In this document: one piece after another, positions 49,984 to 58,008 of the stretch
Layout of the letters: each line of letters starts with the position of its first letter
Position numbering within the stretch: the first letter of the stretch is position 1
Position numbers and translations under genes: made by a program
Source of the DNA: CAYYYA01 sp964487895
GTDB lineage: Bacteria; Patescibacteriota; Patescibacteriia; UBA1558; 2-01-FULL-52-15
Length of the DNA stretch: 64,000 bases
Reading direction: 5' to 3'
Assembly: GCA_964487895.1 (NCBI GenBank)
Contig: CAZASM010000001.1
Location: forward strand, 15,218 to 79,217
The notes under the pieces: model-generated
Database searches by the model: none
The model's input: the letters and a program-made list of their open reading frames with translations, nothing else
What the model was told of the DNA's origin: nothing

Positions 49984-50053
49984 TGGCGCTGAAGCGCCAA
50001 ACTCACTAGTATTTGCGAGCCCGGCACTGCGGGCGCGGCAATCTAGTTTTTTT
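49984..50053 (+). ncRNA. Candidate small RNA: two hairpins and a U7 tail
   Basis: The segment has a perfect 5' hairpin (TGGCGCT 49984-49990, AGCGCCA 49993-49999). A longer stem follows: ACTAG 50005-50009 with CTAGT 50043-50047, TTGC with GCAA, GCCCG 50019-50023 with CGGGC 50030-50034. It ends in seven T (50047-50053). No plus-strand gene lies upstream, so the terminator-like stem is not explained by a coding operon. The rest of the gap to 50127 holds only short CG-rich inverted words. Confidence 0.4.
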
Positions 50054-50127
50054 ATTGAATAACCAGATCGCTTCGTCTGACGAGTACTCCCGACTCGCGA
50101 AAGGTTTCAATCTAAGCTTATTAAAAT

Positions 50128-51339
50128 TTATAATTTCTCCCACACCACTATCTCCCGCGCCACCGCCTGATCAGGCCGATGATACCAAAGTGTCCCACGT
50201 TCAGTTAGGCTAGTTGCTAAGCTCGTATGACGAATAGCTGGCAAAATCAAGCGAAAACCCAATTTCGCTACCTCGGCAATCAAAGGAATAGCTTCGTAGG
50301 AGCCTCGCTGCTGATACATTGGCCAGACCATGACTACTCTACCTCCTGGTTTCAGCAGTAGGACAATTTGCTGGAAAGCCTGTAGATAGAGCTGACTAAT
50401 CTCTGAAATAATTTGATCTAACCGCTCAGGCGTCAGAGTCCTCTGTAACTCTCGAGCTGGACCAAGATAAGGCTCAGTGACGACTGCATCAAATAACGAT
50501 TGAGCTAAAACTGTAGTTAAGTTTTGCACCGGGGCGACTGTAAAATTAATCTTCTGCTCAACCGTATCACGCAGTAACCATTGTAAATTTTTCTGGGCCT
50601 GCTCAATTGCTTGCTGGTCACTGTCACTACCTGCTATCTGCCATCTATGATTCATCAGCCAAGCTTCCTGCGCAATAGTACCTAAACCACAAAAGGGGTC
50701 CAGTAATGAGCCGTTGTCTGGTATCAATGCTAGATTAATCATCATCTGGGCTAATTTCGGCGGTATCATGCCTCGGGCGCTATCACGCTCTGGGCGTCCA
50801 TAATCACGCTCACCATAATGTTCGAAGTCTTGCACAGCCTCTGTCATAGCAAGATAGATATCTGCTTTCGAACCGCGGACAATTAATAGCTCTGAACCAA
50901 CGAGATTATTTTTTTGCACTGCTACAGATGATAGCTGACCTTCTTTATTAGCCATCAAACGAGCATTATGACCTTCAGCTTTTAATAATTTTTTAACTTT
51001 CAAGCCAATCCCTTGGAGAGCATAAGCTGATTTGTCTAAACCATACTGACTGAAACCAAAAATCATTTTGTTCGATTCTTCAGGTACATGCAAAGCTTGT
51101 CGCCAGAGCTCAGGTGTCAGCTGCCCAATACCGGTCAGACGCTGAACCAGCCTGCCAATCTTTATAGTACCGCCTAAACGAGACAATAATGACACGGGCT
51201 GAATCTGGTCAGCTGTCTGTAGAACTAAATAGTCTCTACCAATATCTAAAACATCCTCAGTCGATAAAGCCAAAACCGTCAGTATTTCTTCTACTGATAG
51301 CGCTGGATTAGTACCTAAAATAAAGATCCAAGAAGTCAT
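50128..51339 (-). CDS. Trm11-like RNA methyltransferase
   Basis: The 403-residue protein has an N-terminal THUMP-like region (SWIFILGTNPALSVEEILTVL) and a C-terminal SAM methyltransferase domain with motif I LLDPFCGLGTIAQEA and motif IV VVTEPYLGP in place of the usual DPPYG. The architecture is that of Trm11/Trm-G10 enzymes, which methylate N2 of guanosine 10 in tRNA. The TEP motif keeps the acidic residue and Pro but changes the substrate pocket, so the exact modified base is uncertain. The gene stands alone. Confidence 0.75.
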   Translation of the reverse strand: MTSWIFILGTNPALSVEEILTVLALSTEDVLDIGRDYLVLQTADQIQPVSLLSRLGGTIKIGRLVQRLTGIGQLTPELWRQALHVPEESNKMIFGFSQYGLDKSAYALQGIGLKVKKLLKAEGHNARLMANKEGQLSSVAVQKNNLVGSELLIVRGSKADIYLAMTEAVQDFEHYGERDYGRPERDSARGMIPPKLAQMMINLALIPDNGSLLDPFCGLGTIAQEAWLMNHRWQIAGSDSDQQAIEQAQKNLQWLLRDTVEQKINFTVAPVQNLTTVLAQSLFDAVVTEPYLGPARELQRTLTPERLDQIISEISQLYLQAFQQIVLLLKPGGRVVMVWPMYQQRGSYEAIPLIAEVAKLGFRLILPAIRHTSLATSLTERGTLWYHRPDQAVAREIVVWEKL

Positions 51340-51407
51340 AGTTGTTCAATTATAGCTGTTTATTAGCTACCTGACTATGGAGTTTAACGATTACTGACCT
51401 CCCCTAA

Positions 51408-51428
51408 CCCCTCCTTAGCAAGGAGGGG
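51408..51428. repeat. REP-like hairpin upstream of rpsF
   Basis: CCCCTCCTT (51408-51416) and AAGGAGGGG (51420-51428) form a perfect 9-bp stem with loop AGC. It is preceded by CTCCCCTAA, the context also seen at the ends of the composite elements near 16-17 kb. Confidence 0.75.
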
Positions 51429-51438
51429 TAACGCTTGA

Positions 51439-51467
51439 TTGACAAAATTGCTCTGTCATGATAAGTT
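51439..51467 (+). promoter_or_regulatory. Promoter of the rpsF-ssb-rpsR-efp operon
   Basis: A perfect TTGACA (51439-51444), 17-bp spacer and a weak -10 TAAGTT with TG one base ahead. The leader of about 80 nt contains an ATTCCATA/TATGGAAT hairpin (51512-51533), a possible site for S6 or S6:S18 feedback control. Confidence 0.5.
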
Positions 51468-51556
51468 TTGACCACTTAAATTGTTACTTACAACTGACGA
51501 TTTTAAGCCATATTCCATATTCATTTATGGAATCCTTATCAATTAAGGTTAAAACC

Positions 51557-52042
51557 ATGTCTCATTACGAGCTGACCTATATCATCTCAGCGGCTATCGC
51601 TGAAACTGAATACCCAAGTATTCAGCAGAAAATCAACGACTTAATCAAAACAACCTTAGGTGGTACTATTACTGCCGAGGTTTCTTTAGGTCGTAAAAAA
51701 CTGGCCTATCCTATCAACAAGGAAAAATACGGCCACTATATCACTGAGGAGTTTAACCTCGAACCAACCCAGCTCAAGCAGTTGGACACCGATCTCAAGT
51801 TGAACGCCTCTCTGCTACGCCACTTAGTCGTTAGCAAACAGTTACTAACGCCAGAACAAGTGGAGAAAGAAGCTGCTACTCAAATGAAAATCCGAGCCAA
51901 GAAAGCTAATGCCAAAGCAGCTATTACCTCTGCCACAGAGAAAAGAAACGCTACTATCTCTACTCCAAGTGCAGCGCCAAAAATCCAACTGGATAAACTA
52001 GACGAGAAATTAGACGAAATCCTCGATCAGGAAATTAAATAA
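51557..52042 (+). CDS. rpsF: 30S ribosomal protein S6
   Basis: The 161-residue protein contains the normal S6 fold (MSHYELTYIISAAIAETEYPSIQQKI ... GRKKLAYPINKEKYGHYITEEFNL ... LLRHLVVSK). It is followed by a Lys/Ala-rich and acidic extension of about 60 residues that is absent in typical S6. The start at 51557 is set by the conserved N-terminus. S6 pairs with S18 on 16S rRNA; both are encoded here around ssb. Confidence 0.95.
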   Translation: MSHYELTYIISAAIAETEYPSIQQKINDLIKTTLGGTITAEVSLGRKKLAYPINKEKYGHYITEEFNLEPTQLKQLDTDLKLNASLLRHLVVSKQLLTPEQVEKEAATQMKIRAKKANAKAAITSATEKRNATISTPSAAPKIQLDKLDEKLDEILDQEIK

Positions 52043-52083
52043 CCATTAACTAGCCGAGCGGTTGATAGACAGTGGTCAGCTAA

Positions 52084-52105
52084 CTACCAATCTACCAATC
52101 TATCA
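52084..52105. repeat. Octad array before ssb
   Basis: Two CTACCAAT units and a CTATCAG remnant lie between rpsF and ssb. The left part of the gap (GTTGATAGAC) is partly complementary. A similar array precedes efp. Confidence 0.6.
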
Positions 52106-52118
52106 GCTACAAACAACC

Positions 52119-52592
52119 ATGGATCTCAATAAAGTAATGCTCATCGGCAACGTTGTGCGCGATCCAGAGATGCGTACTACCCCAACTGGTCAGCAGGTCG
52201 TCTCCTTCGCTATTGCGACTAATCTAGTCTGGACAGACAAAAATGGTCAAAAACAAAAAAAGGCCGAGTTCCACAATATTGTTGCTTGGCGTAAATTAGC
52301 AGAAATTATCGGTCAGTACGTCAAAAAAGGTAGCAAGGTCTACATGGAAGGAAGACTAGACACGCGCAGCTGGGATGACCAAAACGCCGTCAAACACTAC
52401 CGGACAGAAATAGTCGCCGATAATCTTATCCTCTTAGATCGCGCCGGCAGTACACCCCAAAGTTCTCAGACCGATGCTAGTCAACCAACCTACACACCAG
52501 TCGAACCAGCCTCGCCGAGTCTAGGCGGGCAAGCCCCAGCACCGACTGACATGGGCAGCCAAGAAATCAGTGTCGACGATATACCGTTTTAA
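52119..52592 (+). CDS. ssb: Single-stranded DNA-binding protein
   Basis: The 157-residue protein has the OB fold of SSB (MDLNKVMLIGNVVRDPEMRTTPTGQQVVSFAIATN, VEGRLDTRSW-like YMEGRLDTRSW), a Gln/Pro/Ser-rich linker and the acidic C-terminal tip ending DDIPF that recruits partner proteins. The start is set by the conserved MDLNKVMLIG. It lies between rpsF and rpsR as in most bacteria. Confidence 0.96.
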   Translation: MDLNKVMLIGNVVRDPEMRTTPTGQQVVSFAIATNLVWTDKNGQKQKKAEFHNIVAWRKLAEIIGQYVKKGSKVYMEGRLDTRSWDDQNAVKHYRTEIVADNLILLDRAGSTPQSSQTDASQPTYTPVEPASPSLGGQAPAPTDMGSQEISVDDIPF

Positions 52593-52626
52593 ACCCTAAA
52601 CTCTAAATTCTAAACCCTAAACTTTA
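52592..52626. repeat. Five heptads exactly filling the ssb-rpsR gap
   Basis: AACCCTA, AACTCTA, AATTCTA, AACCCTA and AACTTTA run from the last base of the ssb stop to the first base of the rpsR ATG. The units look like the telomeric CCCTAAA word but are degenerate. Confidence 0.85.
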
Positions 52627-52844
52627 TGGTAGATTCTAAAGAAAAAAAATATTGTTTCTTCTGCGTCAACTCTGTTAATCATATTGATTATAAGAATACT
52701 CAGATGCTCCAACGATTCTTGTCTTCTTATGCCAAGATTGTGCCGAAACGCCGCAGTGGCGTTTGCTCCAAGCATCAACGCAACCTCGCACAAGCTATCA
52801 AACGCTCTCGTTTCTTGGCTCTCTTGCCTTACGTAGCAAAATAA
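52626..52844 (+). CDS. rpsR: 30S ribosomal protein S18
   Basis: The 72-residue protein has the S18 pattern: N-terminal CFFC (zinc-type form), YKNTQMLQRFLSSYAKIVPKRRSGVCSKHQRNLAQAIKRSR. Normal length. rplI, which often follows, is absent; efp is next. Loss of L9 has been reported in CPR lineages. Confidence 0.96.
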   Translation: MVDSKEKKYCFFCVNSVNHIDYKNTQMLQRFLSSYAKIVPKRRSGVCSKHQRNLAQAIKRSRFLALLPYVAK

Positions 52845-52891
52845 TCAATCCTAGGTTTGTTGGTCTGTAGACACTAGCTTCTGGCTACTGT

Positions 52892-52915
52892 CTACCAATC
52901 TACCTGCCTACTAAA
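52892..52915. repeat. Octad array before efp
   Basis: CTACCAAT, CTACCTGC and CTACTAAA run in tandem in the rpsR-efp gap, resembling the array before ssb. The last unit merges with a possible -10 (TAAAAT) 5 nt before the efp ATG. Confidence 0.55.
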
Positions 52916-52922
52916 ATACTCT

Positions 52923-53486
52923 ATGCTAAGCTTAAGCGAAATCAAACTCGGCACTATTGTGTCGATCAATAATGAACCATATCAAGTTGTCTTCACCCAG
53001 CACATCAAAGTAGCCCGTGGTGGCGCTACCCTCCGCACGAAGATGAAAAACTTAATCACTGGCTCAACTTTAGAAAAATCTTTCTCTGGCTCAGACAAAG
53101 CGGAAGAAGCCGACCTCGAGCGAACAGAAGCTAACTATCTCTATCAGCAAGCTGGCAACGCAGTTTTCATGGATAATGAAAACTTCGAACAATATGAGTT
53201 CGCCAGCGATGGCCTGGGTGAGATGTTACCGTATCTGAAAGAAGGCCAAACAGTGGATATTATGATTTATAACGGCAAAGCTGTTACCGTCGCTCTGCCC
53301 AAGAAAATTACTCTCAAAGTCACCTCTGCCCCACCGGGAGTTCGTGGCGATACTAGCGGCTCAGCGACCAAAACCTGCATCGTCGAAACTGGTCTGGAGA
53401 TTCGCACACCACTCTTCATCAAAGATGGCGACTCAATCGTCATCAACACCGAGACCGGAGATTATGTCGAAAGAGTAACAGCCTAA
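52923..53486 (+). CDS. efp: Elongation factor P
   Basis: The 187-residue protein has the three domains of EF-P (KOW-like N-domain, two OB domains) and ends normally (TGDYVERV). It relieves ribosome stalling at polyproline. The tip loop reads HIKVARGGA, with Arg32 where Escherichia coli has the modified Lys34. Arg at this place is known in rhamnosylated EF-P (EarP type), but the rest of the loop is different and no earP is in the window. Pro-rich proteins encoded here (PilN, the 48687 gene) would be natural clients. Confidence 0.95.
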   Translation: MLSLSEIKLGTIVSINNEPYQVVFTQHIKVARGGATLRTKMKNLITGSTLEKSFSGSDKAEEADLERTEANYLYQQAGNAVFMDNENFEQYEFASDGLGEMLPYLKEGQTVDIMIYNGKAVTVALPKKITLKVTSAPPGVRGDTSGSATKTCIVETGLEIRTPLFIKDGDSIVINTETGDYVERVTA

Positions 53487-53492
53487 AATAAT

Positions 53493-53527
53493 AAAAAACC
53501 GTTTATCTGAGATAAGCGGTTTTTTTA
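53493..53527 (+). terminator. Terminator after efp
   Basis: A 9-bp stem (CCGTTTATC/GATAAGCGG, one G-T) with loop TGA is flanked by A6 and T7. It ends the rpsF operon. Confidence 0.92.
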
Positions 53528-53552
53528 TTAATAATTGTAAACACCAGGACCA

Positions 53553-53590
53553 AACGCCCCAGAGCCCCTCTTCGCCAAGAGGGGGTATCC
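53553..53590. repeat. Composite REP-like element, partial copy 3
   Basis: The first half of the element recurs: AACGCCCCAGAGCCCCTCTT with hairpin CCCCTCTT (53565-53572)/AAGAGGGG (53577-53584) and GGTATCCG. The second half is missing or diverged. Confidence 0.75.
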
Positions 53591-53668
53591 GATGAAATGT
53601 TTTACTATATACAATCTGCAGAATATCTTTCAAAAAAACTTAGCAATGACCAGTGTTGGTGCTATTTT

Positions 53669-53731
53669 GAAATTTGAGATTTTGAGCTTTGAATTTGTTT
53701 CGAATTTAGAGTTTAGAACTTAGAGTTTCCG
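53669..53731. repeat. Nine-unit heptad array (GTTTAGA type)
   Basis: Nine consecutive degenerate heptads can be read, among them ATTTAGA, GTTTAGA, ACTTAGA and GTTTCCG. The array runs into the perfect inverted repeat at 53729. Confidence 0.75.
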
Positions 53732-53778
53732 ACAAACATTTTATTTTACTATTTATAGTAAAATAAAATGTTTGTCGG
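53729..53778. repeat. Perfect 23-bp inverted repeat at a gene end
   Basis: Two 23-bp arms (left starts CCGACAAACATT, right ends TGTTTGTCGG) are perfectly complementary around a 4-nt loop. The loop holds the TAA of the 53753-55003 gene, and the right arm encodes its last eight residues. No T-run follows on the minus strand. Confidence 0.85.
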
Positions 53779-55003
53779 CATACTGCACCGTCCGCCACCG
53801 CCACTGTCCACTAGCCAAATCAATATAGACAGGTGGTGTCGGCAAAGACATCACTTGTCCGAGATACTCAGCTGCTAGAGGCGCTTCTAGTGGGTCAAGA
53901 TTAATCTTATCTTCTAATAATAGCTGGAGTAACAAAGTCCAGTTGACAGCTGACCACTCAGCCTGCCAGAAAGACTTAGCCCGATCGCCGAAACGAACAT
54001 TGACATAACGCCTTAAAATACCAATATATCTCTGATCACTACGTATTAATTCTGCCAGCTGTTGACGTTCTGCTAGCAGTACTAAAGCGACGAGAGCTCG
54101 TTCCCGCTCGCCTAGACCAATAGAATTCCAGAGAAGATCTGCCAGCTTACCAGCCTCGCCACTACTCTCGAGTAACAAACCATCACGCACTCGGTCTAAC
54201 TGTAGCTGTAATCTGGCGACATATTGATGATAGCGCTGTAGTAATTGATCTAGATTAACCGCTTCAGATACAGCTACCTTTGGTTGAGCTTCGCCAACTT
54301 CAGCGACGGTCAGCAGACCATCCTTCACTACCAAACGCATCGGCGTACCATCATTATAAGAAGCAAGAAAATTTAAAATGTTATCTTTTTCTTCTTCTGA
54401 TAACTGTTTAGCATTGATACTGCGGACAAGATACTGACTACGTATCAGATTATCGGATCCTTCAGCACCAGCAAAGTGTAAATAATCTTTCAGCCAATTT
54501 GTCACCGTTGGATCAATAAACCTGCCAGCCTCATCTTGAAGATAGTTCTTAGTCAGCTGTAAATCTTTATTCTCACTACGCGCCTCCAGGAAGTCTTTGA
54601 TCGTCGTAACCAAAGCCCCGTCCTCAGCTGGTAAGCTATCAACGTTTTCTAACACTGGTTCAATCGACGGAACGACTTTTGGCACTTGACCCCCCAAACG
54701 TAAGATTAAACGATCAACATCACCAAGGTATCGCTGCAGTGGCCAGAGACGCAATAAAGCAAAGTCTAAAGCTAGCTTCATAATATCGACATCCTTGAGA
54801 TTGAGTTTTGACAGGGCTACATGAAATTCAAGAACAGGAATTTCTTTAGTGACTACGGATATTAATACCTCTAGAACCTGGCTCAACTGTTGGTTCGTCA
54901 AACCATAAGCACCAGCAATAGTCTCATTAATCTCCTCGTTATCTTCATCAAAGACAACAGCTTGGATTTCTGGTGCTAGCGATTGTAAGGTTTTATTAGA
55001 CAT
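53753..55003 (-). CDS. Unknown helical protein, long paralog
   Basis: The 416-residue protein has no membrane helix or known motif. Residues 1-115 (APEIQAVVFDEDNEEINETIAGAYGLTNQQLSQVL ... KLALDFALLRLWPLQRYLGDVDRLILRLGG) are clearly related to the whole of the next gene. The rest is helical, with an acidic, Leu-rich composition. The start at 55003 (MSNKTLQS) is chosen by comparison with that paralog. Neighbouring VirB6-like and giant surface genes suggest a role in the secretion cluster. The C-terminus comes from a perfect inverted repeat. Confidence 0.6.
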   Translation of the reverse strand: MSNKTLQSLAPEIQAVVFDEDNEEINETIAGAYGLTNQQLSQVLEVLISVVTKEIPVLEFHVALSKLNLKDVDIMKLALDFALLRLWPLQRYLGDVDRLILRLGGQVPKVVPSIEPVLENVDSLPAEDGALVTTIKDFLEARSENKDLQLTKNYLQDEAGRFIDPTVTNWLKDYLHFAGAEGSDNLIRSQYLVRSINAKQLSEEEKDNILNFLASYNDGTPMRLVVKDGLLTVAEVGEAQPKVAVSEAVNLDQLLQRYHQYVARLQLQLDRVRDGLLLESSGEAGKLADLLWNSIGLGERERALVALVLLAERQQLAELIRSDQRYIGILRRYVNVRFGDRAKSFWQAEWSAVNWTLLLQLLLEDKINLDPLEAPLAAEYLGQVMSLPTPPVYIDLASGQWRWRTVQYADKHFILL

Positions 55004-55013
55004 CAAAAATAAA

Positions 55014-55358
55014 TTATTTACTTTCAGACACTGCGCCGCCCAGTGATGCAATCAAGGCGTCTACACCTGTGAGCCAAGAGCGTAGTGGCCAAAGACGAAG
55101 GTAGGCAAAGTCCAGCGCCAGCTTCGCAGTATCAACCCTTGGTAACTTCAGCTCAGCCAAGGCTAAAGGGAACTCATTAACTGGCAGCTCTTTGATGATT
55201 ACCGTAACTAATACCGCTATCACTTGATTTAGTTGTTGAGCTGATAAACCATAAACTACACTAATAGTATGGTTAATATCAGCATTGTCCTCTTGAAAGA
55301 CAATAGCCTGTACCTCAGGTGGCAAGGTTTGAAGACTATATATAACAGCTTTAGGCAT
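55014..55358 (-). CDS. Unknown helical protein, short paralog
   Basis: The 114-residue protein (start 55358; 55373 is possible) corresponds to the N-terminal domain of the following gene: LPPEVQAIVFQEDNADINHTISVVYGLSAQQLNQVI and KLALDFAYLRLWPLRSWLTGVDALIASLGG. It is a product of tandem duplication, with only the first domain kept. It follows the VirB6-like gene directly (TGA-T-ATG). Function unknown; the EDN..IN.TI...YGL pattern may help define a family. Confidence 0.65.
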   Translation of the reverse strand: MPKAVIYSLQTLPPEVQAIVFQEDNADINHTISVVYGLSAQQLNQVIAVLVTVIIKELPVNEFPLALAELKLPRVDTAKLALDFAYLRLWPLRSWLTGVDALIASLGGAVSESK

Positions 55359-55359
55359 A

Positions 55360-58008
55360 TCAGTCTTTAACATTTGGCGGAACTGGAGGAGGTGTTGGTG
55401 TTGTTCCAGCTGCAACTGCCGCAGCGTGTGCTATTATTCCTTCCTCAACGCCATGTTGTCTGTATATTGCTAGTTTATTCTCATATTCCTGCTTAGCCAC
55501 GCGGTTAGCTTGCCACTCACGATCGAGAACTCCGTGTGAGGGTGCGGTCGCTGCATTACCCTGAACCTGTGCAACAGCTCCTGCATAGGTATCTGACGAC
55601 ATAATATGCTTGACTACCTCAATATCTCTGGTCACAGTCGGGGCGGTTATTGCCATAATAACCGTCTGTTGTTGTCCAATTGAACCTTTTTCACCGATTC
55701 CTTTAACTTGCGTTTTATTCAAGTAAGGCGATAATGTTTCAAGTTGAGTATCATTCATTTTAACCAAATTTTCTGCTGTCATAGAGCTAACAACATTTCG
55801 TAACTCAGTATTTCTAGCAAACCCTCCCGCAACATTAGCATTACTACCATTACGAGGATCATTGACGTAATCAACCAATCCTCCAGGATTAAGTCGTGCC
55901 AGCATGCTTAATGATCGCTGACGCTCTACTGGAGTACCGTTAGCGAAAGCAGTGGCATATTGTTCAGCAAAAGCCTCTTGTTGAGACTTAGCCCAACGCT
56001 TCACGCCTTTTTCTATTGAATCCATACTGCCACCAGCGGCGCTAAAAGCTTGCAGCATACCTCGTTGCACCGCCGGATCCAAGCTAGCGAAATGCTCAGC
56101 ACTCATATTGGCTATCAGCTTATCTTCCTCGCCTTTATTGACAGCGCGGGCCATGACAGTTGCTCGCTCGGCATCATTCGCATTATTAGGGTCACCAACA
56201 TAACTGATATTTTCAACTTGCCATTTCTCATAGTCCTCACGTGTTGCCTCTCCACCATCACGCAAATTTCGACCCTGTTGAATCTTCTGTTGCGCTACTC
56301 GAGCATTATGAGCGTCAATTTCTTGCGCTTCAGCAGTAGTTTCATGCTGCCGCAGCTGACCCACTCCTGAAGATATTACCTCAGCATTATGTGCATCAAT
56401 TGCCCGTCTCTGGATATCAGTCTCATGAGCGCGTTCAGATTCAATACCACCAGGAGTTTTACTTAACTTTTGAGAAGCTGCTCTTCGTTTATCGCGATTC
56501 ATATCAGTAGCAGCAACAGTACGTAATTCAGCAATAGAAGCACCAGCTAGACCTTCCGATTCTTTTTTCAAACTACGCTCTTGACGTAAACGATTAGCAC
56601 GAGCGGCAGAATTAGCAACTGAATTAACACCGCCGAAAGCTCCTAGCGTGGCTACATTAGCCAGTACTCGAGTAGCTCTATTAGCCATTACTGGACGCAT
56701 AGCACCAGCAACAAAACTACCTGCATTACCTGTAGCCATCATACCAACGCTTCTTAGTCCCCCCTCTCCTGTACGACCAACCAAAGCACGTTTGCCTACC
56801 GCACTCATAGCTCCAGTAATTTTACCTGAAGCCTGTTTCGATATCCCAGCACCGACAGTACCAAGCTTACCAGCCATCATCAGAGAACCAAATAATAATG
56901 AGATAGCTACAAAGAAGCGGATTATACTCGCGGTTAATGGATCTTTAGTATTATTAGTCTCATTGGTAACTTCGGTACTGCCATTTTCGTTAAGATTAGC
57001 TCCAAATGGAGCTTCTGTAGTGCCCTGGCCTAAATTAAGTGACTTAGCTGTTTCAGTCTTCTGGTTAATTTGTTTAGAAAGCTCACCGCTAGCACCTTCA
57101 GGGATATTGACGACCGCAAAACTTAACCAGAGAAAGAAGGCTAAAGTTGGTCCTAGTACCAAATATTTACCCAACATATCCCACCACTCTTGATAGTATT
57201 TCTGCGCTGTCGGTAAGGTGCTACACAAGAAAGCGATTGGCGAAAGAATAATCAAAAAAGTAAAGAAAATAATGCGCATGAAGAAAAGGAAGGTGATAAC
57301 ACAGATAACCACTAAAGCTACCATTAACATGATACCTCCTAAACCAATCTGAACTAGAACGTTCAATCCTCCTCCTAACTCGCCTCCTTTTTGCAGAGTC
57401 AGCCAACCAGTTAAACCGAGTAACTGGGGTATTCCTCCTTGGATAGCATCCAAAAAAGCGTTAACAAAACTAATAGTAACCGCTTGTGACAGGTCGATGA
57501 AAAATAGCGTGATAGTCTTACTAAAATTAATCAGAATAGCCATCAAGATTAGACGACGGAGATTTTGCTGGTAGCCATATCTGCTGCTTTTCACAATCGT
57601 ACCAATGGCCACAACCACCAAGACGATAATGAAAAACATATTGCTCAGGTCGCGTAAGATTGTCCAACCTTTGTTAATAATAGTTTCATCAGCAAAGCCC
57701 TGATAGCTTAAAACCCAGACCAAAACTCGCGTCACCAAGGCCAAGGCCCAACCAGGTAAGAGAATAAATACTAGATAAAAAACCGGTGCCAAAAATCCAG
57801 CGATTACGTCTAATATCCCCTCACCACTACTAGTTTGCTTAAGACTACTTTCATAGGATCTCGCTACGCTAGCGGTTTCTGCAAAAACAACATGCGCCAC
57901 CACAAAACATATTAATAGAATCAAACAAAAACTCAGAACAAACTGTTTCTTTGAAAGACTCATGACAAAATCTTTGATTCTAATAAACATAAAACTGGTA
58001 AATTTCAT
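55360..58008 (-). CDS. VirB6/TrbL-like T4SS membrane protein
   Basis: The 882-residue protein has a signal-like N-terminus and about eight membrane helices in residues 20-400 (for example PVFYLVFILLPGWALALVTRVLVWVL, MFFIIVLVVVAIGTIV, GGIMLMVALVVICVITFLFFMRIIFFTFLIILSPIAFL). A long soluble, helical, Gln/Ala/Arg-rich C-terminal region follows (about 430-880). This is the plan of the VirB6-like channel subunits of CPR T4SS. The ATG at 58008 overlaps the preceding stop (TAATG); internal starts such as 57963 are possible. Confidence 0.75.
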   Translation of the reverse strand: MKFTSFMFIRIKDFVMSLSKKQFVLSFCLILLICFVVAHVVFAETASVARSYESSLKQTSSGEGILDVIAGFLAPVFYLVFILLPGWALALVTRVLVWVLSYQGFADETIINKGWTILRDLSNMFFIIVLVVVAIGTIVKSSRYGYQQNLRRLILMAILINFSKTITLFFIDLSQAVTISFVNAFLDAIQGGIPQLLGLTGWLTLQKGGELGGGLNVLVQIGLGGIMLMVALVVICVITFLFFMRIIFFTFLIILSPIAFLCSTLPTAQKYYQEWWDMLGKYLVLGPTLAFFLWLSFAVVNIPEGASGELSKQINQKTETAKSLNLGQGTTEAPFGANLNENGSTEVTNETNNTKDPLTASIIRFFVAISLLFGSLMMAGKLGTVGAGISKQASGKITGAMSAVGKRALVGRTGEGGLRSVGMMATGNAGSFVAGAMRPVMANRATRVLANVATLGAFGGVNSVANSAARANRLRQERSLKKESEGLAGASIAELRTVAATDMNRDKRRAASQKLSKTPGGIESERAHETDIQRRAIDAHNAEVISSGVGQLRQHETTAEAQEIDAHNARVAQQKIQQGRNLRDGGEATREDYEKWQVENISYVGDPNNANDAERATVMARAVNKGEEDKLIANMSAEHFASLDPAVQRGMLQAFSAAGGSMDSIEKGVKRWAKSQQEAFAEQYATAFANGTPVERQRSLSMLARLNPGGLVDYVNDPRNGSNANVAGGFARNTELRNVVSSMTAENLVKMNDTQLETLSPYLNKTQVKGIGEKGSIGQQQTVIMAITAPTVTRDIEVVKHIMSSDTYAGAVAQVQGNAATAPSHGVLDREWQANRVAKQEYENKLAIYRQHGVEEGIIAHAAAVAAGTTPTPPPVPPNVKD

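Noticed and set aside
49920..50127. tRNA gene in the hairpin-rich gap
   Set aside because: Hairpins do not form a cloverleaf, and no T-loop (GTTCGANTC type) or anticodon arm is present.
52592..52626. CRISPR array or telomere-like repeat
   Set aside because: Units are only 7 nt, degenerate, without spacers, and no cas gene is near. The CCCTAAA-like word appears by chance among many heptad words, and the array is internal between two genes.
56648..57193. 181-codon plus-strand open frame
   Set aside because: It lies opposite the VirB6-like gene, is rich in Ala/Pro/Leu as expected from the antisense of helices, and has no recognisable motif.
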